Below are positions 30,501 to 42,621 of a stretch of 64,000 bases of DNA, piece by piece. The position numbers and the translations under genes were made by a program. This stretch comes from Aralia elata (lineage: Eukaryota > Streptophyta > Magnoliopsida > Apiales > Araliaceae). Location: the NCBI GenBank assembly GCA_034770075.1, contig CM068380.1, forward strand, positions 39,574,695 through 39,638,694, read 5' to 3'. The notes beneath the pieces were generated by a model that saw only the letters and a list, made by a program, of their open reading frames with translations, had not been told where the DNA came from and did no database searches. Each line of letters opens with the position of its first letter. Position 1 is the first letter of the stretch.

Positions 30501-31857
30501 CAATCCCAATACTTAGAAACGAAACAACGAAATGAATCACCCAATACAGTCGAGCATCACCAAAACTAATTACAGAAAGAAAAGGAAGAAAATAAAAAGG
30601 ACACAAATCGAATGGACCAAACACCTCACTGTTTACCTTTGGCTCGATCGGATTGCAGCCTTCCTTCTTCTCCCAAAATAAGAAACGAATTCGGACATTT
30701 ACAGTGGCTCCCCTCTTTAAGAATTTCAAACCCTAATTGTTTTCAAATTGGGAAACTCACAAACAGGGGAAAAATCGACAGCTTTGGTTTAGGGCAAGGG
30801 GTTCAATTTATAGCAGAGTGGTTACCCAATTAGGCTGGTTATTACCCTATTTGATCATTCAAGGACCGTTGGTAGGAGAAGGGTAGCGACGGCGACTTGC
30901 CGGTTGGCCTTTGAGCCGTGTGCGCTGTCACCAGTCGCGTCGCTGGAAATCAGGAACCCATGGTCTGACCGTTTGTACCTCGGTAGCTCCCTCGGTCTTC
31001 ACTTAGTCCGCCGGTCGCCGCTTCCTCTTCACCCCAACCCGTCGACGCAAGCTGTCGCCGGCGATTGACAGCCCCCTCTAGCTCGACTCGCTCGACTGAT
31101 TGAAACCCTAGGTCCAGCTAGGTTCGCCTCACTCTACCCCTTGGTTTGACTGATTGAGAGGCTAGGGTTATGGGTTCCCTCCTTGCTCGGTTGTTTCCCC
31201 CCCAACTGATATCTCTCGATCAAACTGGTTAGCTCTGCTGAGTCCCCCTCCAATTTGGTTTAGCCTGAAACTCTGATTAGCCCCAAATCAGATAGGAAAC
31301 GGTTCAACCCGTTCGCAATGGTTCGACCCGGTTGGAATAATAAGAATGGGCTCACCCAATTGGAGTTGGGCCGGTTTGAACCAAATAAAAGACCATGACC
31401 CAATTTACTTATTTTGACCAGCCCACTTGCTTAATCCAATCAGGAAAGAAGGTTGGCCCAATGCAAATAAAATGAAAGGGACGAAATGGGCCAGTCCAAT
31501 AATAAAAATGACCCAATAAAAATTGTCCACCTTGTGTCTTTAATATTTTGAATTACTTAATTAACCCAATTAATTAATTATTTAAAATATTTATTCCATC
31601 CATAATTCCTATTCAAATTATTTAAGGTAATTTACTTATTAATCTTCTTTCCAAATTTTCTTGCAATTAACTTCTTAGGGTTAACCCACTAATTTAAATC
31701 ACACTATTAATGAGCCCCTTTAATGCAAGAAAATTATTGGACCTATAATTAAATAAATATTCTTACATGGGTCCAATTAAATTTATAAAATTATATAAAA
31801 TGAACTTTATTTATTAAAATAAATCAATTCAGTATTTACAATTTCTCGGACATTACA
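27517..31857 (-). mobile_element. Solo long Gypsy LTR, 4.3 kb, target duplication TATAA
   Basis: The plus-strand ends are TGTGACGCCCCC and GGACATTACA, with perfect TATAA duplications at 27512-27516 and 31858-31862. It is the same family and orientation as the interrupted copy at 8528-23899. It contains no primer site, gag, pol or polypurine tract, so it is a solo LTR. The extra 0.8 kb relative to the other copy comes largely from AT-rich tandem repeats at 28920-29830. A GC-rich section lies at 30860-31100. Short open frames at 29919-30122 and 30439-30729 show no recognisable protein. Confidence 0.9.
28920..29830. repeat. AT-rich tandem repeat with hairpin-forming units
   Basis: About eight imperfect units of roughly 100 bases occur. 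They share CTTTATTTATTATTTATGG, ATAAATAATAAATAATTA and a TACTTAATTATTA segment. Many units hold a dyad such as TTATTATTTAT opposite ATAAATAATAA. The matching region of the other LTR copy (about 21640-22030) has only a few units. Confidence 0.7.
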
Positions 31858-32722
31858 TATAATGTACAGCTTCTTTAAATAAGATGGCAATAAGCCAGAG
31901 GATACAAAATTATCCATTAATTTTTACACCTAAACAGGGAAAAAGGAACATCCTAAACAGCAATCTAAAGAGGTACTAATGTAAAAAGAAATCAATAAAG
32001 CACCACCATAATGGTGAGGAGAGGCTCATGATTGGATCCCCAACAACTATAATAGGAAGAGATGATCTTAGTGTGAAAAAAAAAATAATCAATACAACAC
32101 ACCCTGATTGTGAAGAGAAGCCCAAAGATTGGATCCCAAGTAAGTGCTTTTGAACAACAGTTTAACAGTTATACCTTTATAGATCCAACCTTTGAACTGC
32201 TACAAGATCTACTCCTTGTTGATTTCTTCAAGCTCCTTCTTTTTTTGTTCCTTGGATTAAACACTAGCTACAAAGTGTATGAAGCACTCTAGAGGTGATC
32301 CACCAAGAATGATTATATGGAACAATATTTGATTTTTACAAATCTTGGATAGCTAATCCAATATGTTCTTTTATCCCTAACTCTTAAGAATAACAAGAAC
32401 AATTCATTAAGAACACTTAGTAGATTTGATCAACAACTTGATCTCTAATATTTGGTGTTCTTGAAAATGGAGGCTAGCACTTCTTTAAGTGCAATGAATG
32501 CTTGGTTAGGTTAATTAGGAGAAACTCTAATTCAATTAGTATACTACAAGTATACAATACTTACATAATATGTAAGTAATATTATTCTCTTAACCCACAT
32601 ATTTTGTATTTAAGTACTTAACACATGTTTTGCAATTATTTGACCAAATTCAAATTTGTATTTAATTTAAATAATATTTACATTTCATTTAAATTAATTC
32701 TTAATCTAATTAAGAATTAAAT

Positions 32723-32723
32723 G

Positions 32724-32760
<37 letters not shown>
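32723..32760. repeat. ATA microsatellite
   Basis: About twelve ATA units lie in the Copia A LTR. The related LTRs have a short interrupted ATA stretch at the same place (36405-36435, 41355-41385). Confidence 0.95.
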
Positions 32761-33952
32761 GATTTTTCTTATTAATTTATAATTCAATATTTCTCTAAAT
32801 ATATCATTATAAATATTAAACATTTCAATTTATTCAACTAATAAATTAAATACTTAATTTATTATCATTAAGCCAATTGTTACCAATATAATATTATTCT
32901 TTTGTGGTATGACCCTTTAGGTTCAATATTATGCCGGTAGTAGAATAAATAAATTAAAACAATTTTAATATTATTTATAATGAATTAAACTCCTTTAATT
33001 CAAACATAAATAAATAATATTTATTCTACATCATGAGGGACACCTTACGATAATGTATCATGACTAACCGAATAATATGAAATCAATGTTTAATCACATA
33101 GAACCTATTCAGCAGTAATTATCGTACAATTCAATCCTTCTACCAAACAATGTCCCGATTAAATATAAGACATGGAATTACTGACAAGTCTTATTTTATT
33201 TAATCATATGCATTTCGATCCAAGAATGCACAACTCCGATTAATTTAAATTAGAAACTCCTTTCTAATTTTCATTCAACCCAGGCCAGGGAATTCTGAGC
33301 TGTCATTTATCAAATCGCATAGGACATTCTCTCCCTTTATCAGAAGTGGTAGATCCTTTGTCGATCATTCACCTACCTCCGTGTATACTTTATTATACCC
33401 GTACATACCCTATAACATACCCTAAGGTAGTAAGAATATGACAAAGTATAACTTAACATACACAAGGTATTATGATGATCTCAAGTCCAAGGATCACTTG
33501 TACAACTATCACTTAAGAACTTCCCTATTGACAGGTGAATAAAACTCTATTAGAGTTCTTAAAGCGAGTCACGTTCAGTGAACTTACTCTCCAATAAGCA
33601 CCTACATACTTGCTTTAGTGTCTCCACACAAATGATTATGAGATCAATCATCATCTTCTAAAGATCAAGCATAGTATGTACTAATCTATCCGGATCAGTA
33701 ATCCCAATATTAGTGATCCAACGATTATGAACATTTTAGTTTTGAGTTTTCTTAAATTTAGATCTCACTAGCATGATCTCATCATGATTCTCAAAAGCAT
33801 TGCTCGAAAACTATGGGTTCATCACATTTATTAATTCAACCAATTAACATGGATAAAATATGCCTTTTATCCTATCATTAATATTTGAATAAGATTACAA
33901 AGTAAATGCTTATTACATCAAATATAATTGGCTTGAGGGCATATTACTTTCA

Positions 33953-34077
33953 TTTAGGACATAAGAAATCTTTTCAGCAGTGAGAACAATTCTCAGATTC
34001 CTTAACCAGTCCGTGTAATTCGGTCCGGTCAGTTTGTTAGCATCAAGTATACTACGCAGTGATAGTGAGTTTGACAT
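33953..34077 (-). pseudogene. gag: Copia element B: gag start, truncated
   Basis: The ORF starts at the ATG at 34077 on the minus strand. It encodes about 41 residues closely matching the start of Copia A gag (SLRSILDANKLTGPNYTDWL, then NLRIVLTAEKISYVL). It is cut at 33952 by the outer end of the element A LTR. The remainder of B gag is not in the window, so it probably lay beyond the other end of A and was lost or displaced. Confidence 0.88.
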
Positions 34078-34278
34078 TTTTTAAATTTTGTATGTGAAAT
34101 ATACAACATTTTAGCATACATTCATTTTATTAATTACCAAAATAAATTAGGTCTTTATTTAAATTGGTATTTCCCACTATTTTCATCAAACTATATTACC
34201 CTCAATATATAGTTCGGCAAATCTAATTAAAGATTTGCTAGTGAGAATAAGGATCCCATTTCAAATGTATATAGCCTT

Positions 34279-34564
34279 GTGGTGATACAATGAACGATAT
34301 ATAAATAAATAGGTAGACAACTATTGTCAATTATATCACTATGTAACTCCTTATATTTTGCCTCTTATATTATTTTGATCAAGTGGTGACACATCCGAAT
34401 CAAAACTATCTAAGTTAAGTCCAACCTAGCACTTCCATATATGTGAAGAGAAAAATACCGTCCTAGTGGTGACACAACAAAACAGTAATGTTCAATTCCT
34501 TAATAAGCATCAAATGTGATAAGGCAACATCTTAAATATTTAATACTTGCCTTGTGGTGACACA
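34279..34564 (-). repeat. Four GTGGTGACACA-type leader motifs (element B)
   Basis: Plus-strand cores begin at 34279, 34383, 34466 and 34554, with spacings of 104, 83 and 88, almost the same as in element A. The first copy has one base change. On the element strand the core reads TGTGTCACCAC, containing GTG and CAC separated by one base. Confidence 0.85.
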
Positions 34565-34712
34565 ACAAACTCATATTAAATATTCAATACTCTATTGTTT
34601 TACCATGCTAGAAGGCGATGTTCAATATTACAAATATCTTTGAACGTTTAGGACTTAATATGATTTCTTTGAGAGGTTTGTTATTATTTTTCTCATCTTA
34701 TTTACTGCGCAT

Positions 34713-34713
34713 G

Positions 34714-34757
<44 letters not shown>
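34713..34757. repeat. AC microsatellite in leader B
   Basis: This is a run of about 22 AC units with one AA break, followed by AT repeats to about 34768. It is absent from the corresponding place in leader A (about 25843-25855). Confidence 0.95.
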
Positions 34758-34767
<10 letters not shown>

Positions 34768-35555
34768 ATACGCGTCATATTATTTAACATGCGAATCATG
34801 TTGTATAATATATAATATATATAGTAGACATTCACATATAGAATACTATATTCTATTGATTATTGACTTTTATTCTAGTTTGGTTCACTAGAGCCACCAA
34901 ATGAACCAAAAGGTCAAACCTAGGGTGCAAGAACTGAATTTAAATATAACTATTACATTTAAACTCGGGCTCCATTATAAATGGGTTTTCAAGCGCTCCT
35001 TGCTCCTTTGTCTCCAATTCTTCAAAATTATTTTAACTAATCCTATTACATAAACTATTTACAATAAATAGAAACCTTGATCAGAAATCAAGGGAAAGTA
35101 CATAGGAGAAAGATAGAATTTACATCAAGAAAAACTAGATAAGACGAGGTACGCAGACCCCATTTATAAAAACTCATTCATTCAAGCATCCTCTAAAATA
35201 AATCAAATCACACATTGGCCAATAGTCCATAATCAATCCCATTTATTATTATATATATCACCATATGCATCAATAAATAATATTCATCTCATGAAATCAA
35301 AATCATTCCATATATGCATTGATATCATTTAATAGGCAATTATACTTGGCATAAAATCCAATTTTGAATCAAACTAAACTCTTTTATTTTAATCCAAATT
35401 AAATCAAAATAAACTATTTATTTTAATTTAACATGGAATCTAATTCCAAATAAAATAAACATCTTTATTTTAGTCCAATTCCGAATCAAAAATAAACTAC
35501 TTTATTTTAATTTAGAATTTATTAAAAATTACACAAAACGAACCAACAGGCCTTT

Positions 35556-35680
35556 ATACGCCGCGACTCCAATGAGCATCGCGACTCAAGGATTTGAGCG
35601 TCGCAGCCCCCAAAGAATGGCCATGCGTCGCGGCTCACACAAATGAATGTCGCGGCTCTCAAGCTCTGTCCGTTCGTTTC
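35556..35680 (-). repeat. GC-rich TCGCGACTC repeats in leader B
   Basis: Five imperfect units contain CGTCGCGGCTC or CATCGCGACTC, spaced by 15-25 bases. They are unrelated in sequence to the repeat block at the same place in leader A. Confidence 0.75.
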
Positions 35681-35818
35681 TAGTTTTTCTATATCGCAAT
35701 TTTTGAGTTTTCTCCCAAAAACATGATTTTATACTAACAATTATGCCTAATTAAATTGTTCTAAACACATATCCATACATATACGAAATCAAAATAATTA
35801 ATAATTCGCATAAAGTTT

Positions 35819-35831
35819 GGCTCTGATACCA
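35819..35831 (-). promoter_or_regulatory. Primer binding site of Copia B
   Basis: On the minus strand this reads TGGTATCAGAGCC, an exact plant tRNA-Met primer complement. It lies one base inside the LTR end at 35833. Confidence 0.9.
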
Positions 35832-35832
35832 C

Positions 35833-37483
35833 TGTTAGGTTTGTATATAATGCGAACATGCAATCAAATTACACATACGAAGTGGAAGCGCGATAAAATC
35901 ATATTTTCAATTTTTATATAAACCATCACCATGATCTTTCTTTATGCGCAATTATTAAATAAACGAAAGAGATAGAAAATAAGAATTATACCCTTGTAAA
36001 ATTCTAGCTTCCTCATGTATAAGTTCACCTCCAATTCTTTTGCGTTCTCCTTGAATTTCACCGATTAAATTCCTTCATTTTATCAACGTTAGCCACCCAA
36101 GTGTTTGACCTCTAGAGGTGATCCACCAAGGAAAAATACTTGTTCAAGAAGATGGGCGTTGGCAAAACCCTAGTTTCTATCTCTATAGAAATTGTAAGTA
36201 TTTTCCACAATTCTAATGGAAGTATGTGTAACCCTAATCCATAATAAGACTCCTCTTATTAATAGATATAGGCAACCCTCCTAAACTATTTAGGAATAGA
36301 GTTTTATTTTAATTAAACTCATTTAATTAATTAAACTCCTAATCCAATTAGGAATTTATGAGAGTACTTCTATTAATTAATTCCCAAACCCTTTTAGGAA
36401 TTAAATAATAATAGTAGTAATAACAATAATAAGACTCCTCTTATTAATTTATATTTAATATTTCCAAAATATTAAATAATAAATATTAAGCTATTTAATT
36501 TATTCTATCTCCATAGACTAAATTAAATACACTTAACTTATTATTACAATTATGTCATTTACTTCTTAAATAGATATTTTTCTTTTACGGTATGACCCTT
36601 TAGGTTCTCCATATTAAACCGGTTGTGAATAAATCAATTATAACAATTCTAATCGTATTTAAATAAATAAATTAAATTATTTAATTAAATAATATTTATT
36701 CTACAATAAGGGTAAGCCCCCTTAGCGATCAACGACTTTCTAAATAATATAGATTTTAACATTAATCACAAAAGAACCTTTCAGTAAATAGTTATCGTAC
36801 AATTCAATCATTCTACCATACAATGTCCCAATTAAATATAAGACATGGAACTACTGTCAAGTCTTATTTTATTTAATTATATGCATTTCGATTCCCAAAT
36901 GCACAACTCTAAATAATGCAAATTAGAAATTCCTTTCTAATTTCATTCTGCCTTGGCTAAGGACTACTGAGTTGTCATTTATAGAATCACATAGAACATT
37001 CACATCTTTTACTAGATGTGGTAGATTCTTTGTTGATCATTCACTTATCTCCATGTACAACTTATTATATCCAAGCACACCCTTTGATATACCCTAAAGG
37101 TCTTAAGGGACATGTCAAAGCATAACTTATCATACACAAGATACTATGATGATCTCAAGTCCAATGATCACTTGTACTAGTATCACTAGAGGAATTCCTA
37201 TTGACAGGCAAGTAAAACTCCATTAGGTATTCCTTTAGCGAGTCACGTTCAGTGAACTTATTCTCCAATAAGCACCTACATACTTGCTTTAGTGTCTTCA
37301 TACAAATGATTATGAGATCAATCATCCTCTTTCTAAGAGCAAGCAAAGTATGTACCAATCTATCCGGATTCACTAATCCCCTTTTAGTAATCCAATAATT
37401 AGGAACAATCTTAGTTTTAAGCTTTCTAAGAATTTAGATCTCATTAGCATGATCATCATCATTATTATAAAAGCATTGAAAAG
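35833..37483 (-). mobile_element. 5' LTR of Copia B, cut near its outer end
   Basis: It starts TGTTAGGTTTGTATATAATG on the plus strand and follows the solo LTR at 40774-42577 closely to position 37483. There another LTR-like sequence (TGTTAGGCACC) begins. The last 150 or so bases expected from the solo copy are missing. The open frame at 37155-37373 is also present in the solo copy and reflects LTR sequence, not a gene. Confidence 0.88.
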
Positions 37484-39530
37484 TGTTAGGCACCTTCCGA
37501 CTTCCGTGAAAACACAGTTACAGCATCTTAATATTTTTCTAAGTGTGAAGTGTGTGTGTGTGTGTGTGAAAATTTACCTAGCTTTAAGTCGAAATCGTGA
37601 GAAATGCGTTATTTTAAGAACAACTTAAAACCCCTTTGAGTCTATGCGCAAAGGATTTGATTTAAGAAAAAGTTCGTTTTAGCTTTAATTTGATAAAAAA
37701 GCTTTTTGGGTGACGTCTTAGGAAAACATATTTTTCAAACCCTTCGTCAAATAGGAATCGAGATTCTTCATTAATTTTAATTTTGGCTTAAAATTGTTCT
37801 ATTAACCCGGGTCGATTTGATTTTTAAAAAATCTTTATCGTTTTATTTGAAAATCATGTTTTGGTGATAAACGGCAAAATTAAGCATCAAAATGGGGTCG
37901 AGGCAACTTGTGGGCATGAAAGCCATCTCAATAGCCTCGAACACCCGTAATCACAATTTTCACTATCATGGGATCTTAAATCCGATTTTCAAGGGATGGA
38001 ATCCTCGAGACCGTTTTAAGGCCCAAATTTACATGTACAATAATCATCTTGCGGATATTACAATCGAAACTATGTCCATCGTGAGAATTATGTCAAGGCT
38101 CGATATGACGACCTTGACTCCATTCTTAGGCTCACATAATTTAGAATCATAAACAATATATGGAAATGAAAGACAAAGTCTAGAAAAAGGGCTCCTGAAG
38201 ACCCTAATCCGTAGAATATACAATGAAATCGACATTTCGATGGACTATTACGTATTGACGAGATCTAGCGAAAAGATTTAGAATCTAGGATATGATATCC
38301 GTAGATCTAAGATCTAATAGACCTATACAATGACGTAACCGGGATTTAACCGACAATATATCCTAAACTAGCTATCAGGTGATTCAATTTGCTAGAATCC
38401 CTTGATGACTAATAGGTGCGACCACCTCACCGCTAGACATGAATCTAGGCTTTTGGGGGTAAACCAAAATCAACTTAAAAAACAATGAAAATACATAGAT
38501 CCACATTAGATCCGAGTTGAATCTAGCATAAAGGTTAAAGTTTTTAACTTTGAAACCGATAATAAGCCAGATCCAAGCTAGATATCATGTGAATCTAAGG
38601 AAAAGATTCAAACTTTAACAACCCACAAGGAAAATAATCGGTAAAATAGGCCGAATCTAACTCGAAATCGATAAATTGACTCGAGGATATCATCGGATGA
38701 TTAAGAGGAGATTTTAACCGTAGGAAATCCTCTCTAACCATCCATAATACCATAAAGAAGGTCCCCACATCCTAGATATGGATCTAAAGTGTTAGGAGAG
38801 CCTTAACAAAATATTAATCGGGAAAAAAAACCCAATCTAAGCACAACAATTGATATAATATATTAGATTTGGATTGAATCTATACAAAAATTACAAAATG
38901 ATTGAATCTTTCACCTTGGGGAGGATGAATGAAGCTTCCTAGCTCTTGGATCTTGATGATGGGATACTAATCTAACAAAATATTAGATGAGATTAGCTAG
39001 ATCTAGGTTTAAGTGTAGGGAGTATTTTTTCTATTTCTCTCTAAAAGCTCTCATTTTCTCTCTCTACAAATGGCTCTCTCTATAAAAAATGCTGAAATTT
39101 GCCTTATATAGGCCCCGGGCCTGGCCGCAGATCTACCTGCGGCTGGCTGGGTAGGGCCCACTGGCTCGTTTTCATGCTCCGACGTCAATTTTTCATGTTA
39201 TGCGTTGGAACGTACGTAACTTTCAATCCGGAAAGAGTTGGGAAGCGTGCCATACCATTCCGGAAAGCTCTTTACGAGAGCCACGCAATGACATAAAGTT
39301 TAACTAATTCCGGATTCAAGAAGATGGAGCAACAAACAGAAAAGGATCTTCCTCAATATGTCGGGTAGTCAACCATTTTGCCTTGAGTAGTCTGCTGCTC
39401 GGGGATTGTCATGATAGCTTTATATACTTGTTCTTGATTTGTAATCCGTGCTCGGATGTGTTGGAGTAAAATATTATTTTTGCCCTCCTGCCAAGGTTAG
39501 AGAACAAACGCAAAATTTTGGGTGTCTACA
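37484..39530 (-). mobile_element. Long Gypsy (Tat/Ogre-like) LTR, inverted relative to 44901-45671
   Basis: The ends are TGTTAGGCACC and GGTGTCTACA, a good inverted pair. The right 740 bases (about 38790-39530) are the reverse complement of 44901-45671. Read on the minus strand it starts TGTAGACACCC, a start typical of Tat/Ogre-type LTRs. The left neighbour is AAAAG and the right neighbour GCGCG, so no target duplication supports a simple solo LTR. A TG run lies at 37551-37568 and a GC-rich block at 39106-39180. No gene is seen; the short open frame at 37892-38152 is not recognisable. Confidence 0.6.
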
Positions 39531-40768
39531 GCGCGGTTTAATCATTACAAAATTCCCAAAATCCTTCGACAATTCGACATTCGTGAACTATGACCCTTCA
39601 ACAAATCAACATATGTGAACTACGTAGGCAACCATCGTGGCACATTATATCTCATACCCGAACACTTGTTCCCCGAGACAAAAGCCACAAATCAAGAATT
39701 ACAAATCAAACTAAACTCAGTTAAAACCATCACATCATAAACCAAGTCGAGCTCTTAGATCCAATTCAATGGAATCTGAAGGCATCTAGGCATTAATCAT
39801 TGAAGTTGAAGCAATAACATGAAATCAGAAACATAACAATATATCAAGCATGATCATCAACAAGGACAAATACAACCTAAAACGATAAGAAATGTAAACA
39901 CAAAGAAGATCACAACAAACATCCACTCAACGATGCAAAGTAACTATCTGATGACCCCTCTCATGACCCTCAAAGAGCTGACACCCCTCAATCACAAACT
40001 TTCATCAAAATAGAAGAAAAGGTTCATTAAGTGATGGTAGGGGCACCGAACATCAAAGCTCGTACCCTTTACCTGACCACCAGGCGGGTCCTAAGGTAAA
40101 GAATTCTTGCGATCTCGACATTTAATCAGCCCACCTGTCAAATACACAACGAAGCAACTACCCGACGACAAACAAGATTGGGGCAATTTTGGAACCGACG
40201 ACAACTCGACACTGGGCATTCATCGACCATCCAGGAAAGGATAATGTGCAAGTCGGTGCCCATAGCGCAATCCCATCAGCATGCACCATCATCATCAAAG
40301 CTTCCCTCGTATCATTTCACTTGTTAGCCGGTACGATCATTTGGGCTTTTTCAATCATAATTTTCTTAAAATACAATGACCCACATGTAAGGTACAACTC
40401 TTTTATCTCTTTATTCGTTTTCTGTCTCCATTTACATACATTAGGGATGGTAGATAGTTTAAGTATAGATAAATCTTACATTAGGGCCTAAAAAAATTTA
40501 AAAAAAGAGAGAGAAAAAAAAGAAAAAAAAAAGTTTTGGAGCAAGAAAATTTTATTTGACTTATTATGAATTGGAATAATTCTGATAAGCGTCCGTGGAG
40601 TAAGAATCATGAGTATGATTAGAAGATTAAAACTATTCAACCTTTTGATTAGGCACAAAATCCTAGTTCAAAGCGATATTCGGAGCAGAATCGACCTCAT
40701 ATGTATGTTTGCACTTTGTGTGTGCCCTGACTCTTAGTTGTGGGGTATAAAGCTATGACGACAATGGT
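39531..40768. other. Unassigned sequence, probably internal to the Tat/Ogre-like element
   Basis: No recognisable domain is present. A small open frame at 40189-40491 has hydrophobic stretches but no family resemblance. The phrase GAACTACGTAGGCAACC near 39618 recurs in non-coding parts of plant Gypsy elements as far as I recall. A/G-rich simple sequence lies at 40498-40540. It ends at the target duplication GATAA of the solo Copia LTR. Confidence 0.4.
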
Positions 40769-40773
40769 GATAA

Positions 40774-42577
40774 TGTTAGGTTTGTATATAGCGCGAACAT
40801 GCAATCAAATTACATAAATAGTGCGGAAGCGCGATAAAAACGGATTGTAAAATTTTCTTACAAACCATCACCATGATCATCCTTGTGCTCAATTATCAAT
40901 TAAACGAAAGAGATAAAGTATGAGAATCATACATTTGTAGAACCGTGCTTCCACAGGTACGAGTTCACCTCCAAATCCTTCGCGTTCTCCTTGAAGTTCA
41001 CCGATTAGATTCCTTCCTTTGATCAACGTTAGCCACCCAAGTGTTTGGCCTCTAGAGGTGATCCACCAAGGAATAATATGTATTCAAAAAGATGGGTGTT
41101 TGGCAAAAACCCTAGTTTCTATCTCTATAGAAATTATAAGTACTTTCTTTCCAATTCTTATGAAAGAGTGTGTAACTGTCTAACCCAAATCATGATAAGA
41201 CTCCTCTTATTTATAGATATAGGGAACCCTCCTAAACTATTTAGGATTAGAATTTTTATTCTAATTAAACTCCTTTAATTAATTAGACTCCTAATCCAAT
41301 TAGGAATTTATGAGAGTACTTTTATTAATTAATTCTCAAACCCTTTTAGAAAATTAAATAATAATAATAGTAATAATAATAATAAGACTCCTCTTATTAA
41401 TTTATATTTAATATTTCTAAAATATTAAATAATAAATATTAAGCTATCTAATTTATTTTATCACCATAGATTAAATTAAATACACTTAACTTATTATTAC
41501 GATTATGCCATTTACTTCTTAAATAAATATTTTTCTTTTGCAGTGTGACCCTTTAGGTTCTGCATATTAAACCGGTTGTGAATAAATCAATTAGAACAAT
41601 TCTAATCTTATTTAAATAAATAAATTAAACTATTTAATTCATTTAAATAAATAATATTTATTCTACAATAAGGGTAAACCCCCTTAGTGATCAACGACTT
41701 TCCAGATAATATAGATTTCAACATTAATCATAAAATAACCTTTCAGTGAATAGTTACCATACAATTCGATCCTTCTATCATACAATGTCCCAATTTAATA
41801 TAAGACATGGAATTACTGTCAAGTCTTATTTTATTTAATTATATGTATTTCGATTCTCAAATGCACAACTCTGATTAATGCAAATTAGAAACTCCTTTCT
41901 AATTTCATTCTACTTTGGCCAAAGACATCTAAGTTGTCATTTCGAATCACATAGGACATTCACTCCTTTTACTATAAGTGGTAGATTCTTTGTTGACCAT
42001 TCACCTATCTCCATGTACAACTTATTATACCCAATCATACCCTTTGATATACCCTAAGGGTCTTAAGGGACATGTCAAAGTATAACTTATCATACACAAG
42101 ATACTATGATGATCTCAAGTCCAACGATCACTTGTACTACTATCACTAGAGGAATTCCTATTGACAGGCGAGTAAAACTCCATTAGGTATTCCTTCAATG
42201 AGTCACGTTCAGTGAACTTATTCTCTAATAAGCACCTACATACTTGCTTTAGTGTCTCCACACAAATGATTATGAGATCAATCATCCTCTTCCTAAGAGC
42301 AAGCAAAGTATGTACTAATCTATCCGGATTCACTAATACCCTTTTTAGTAATCTAACGATTATGAACGATTTTAGTTTGTGAGCTATCTTGAATTTAGAT
42401 CTCATTAGCATGATCACCATCATGATTCTAAAAGCATTGCTCAAAACTATGGGTTTATCACATTTTAGTATAACAACATCATGTAGATAATGAAAATGCC
42501 TTTAATAATCGAATAAGATTACAAAGTATATGCTACATCATATCAAATATGATTGGCGTGTGTGCATACTACTTTCA
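40774..42577 (-). mobile_element. Solo Copia LTR, target duplication GATAA
   Basis: A complete LTR of 1.8 kb begins TGTTAGGTTTGTATATAG and ends CTACTTTCA, with perfect GATAA at 40769-40773 and 42578-42582. It is the same family and orientation as the element B LTR. No primer site or internal sequence follows, so it results from LTR-LTR recombination. Open frames at 41045-41278 and 42115-42444 are LTR sequence. Confidence 0.93.
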
Positions 42578-42621
42578 GATAATTAGTGCAAAGTCAGAAG
42601 GTAAATAATGGCCAATCTAAT

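Larger units (their letters stand above)
26896..33952 (-). mobile_element. 5' LTR of Copia A, split by a Gypsy solo LTR
   Basis: The LTR is represented by 26896-27516 and 31863-33952, about 2.7 kb in all, with a 4.3-kb Gypsy LTR in between. The outer right end is TTACTTTCA, as in the solo Copia LTR at 42577. The phrase CTCTAGAGGTGATCCACCAAG is shared with the other Copia LTRs. It is about 1 kb longer than those at 35833-37483 and 40774-42577 and differs strongly in the first part. An ATA microsatellite sits at 32723-32760. It is followed by the gag of element B, so A inserted into B. Confidence 0.75.
34078..35818 (-). other. Untranslated leader of Copia element B
   Basis: This leader parallels that of element A in length and order. 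Four GTGGTGACACA-type motifs occur (34279, 34383, 34466, 34554). A long AC run follows at 34713-34757 where A has only GCATGCACATATAT. A GC-rich repeat block lies at 35556-35680. Base changes between A and B are spread throughout, but the four motif cores differ in the same way. Confidence 0.8.

Noticed and set aside
37484..39530. Interpretation as a simple solo LTR
   Set aside because: The flanks AAAAG and GCGCG do not match, so no target duplication supports it; it is kept only as an LTR copy in a rearranged setting.
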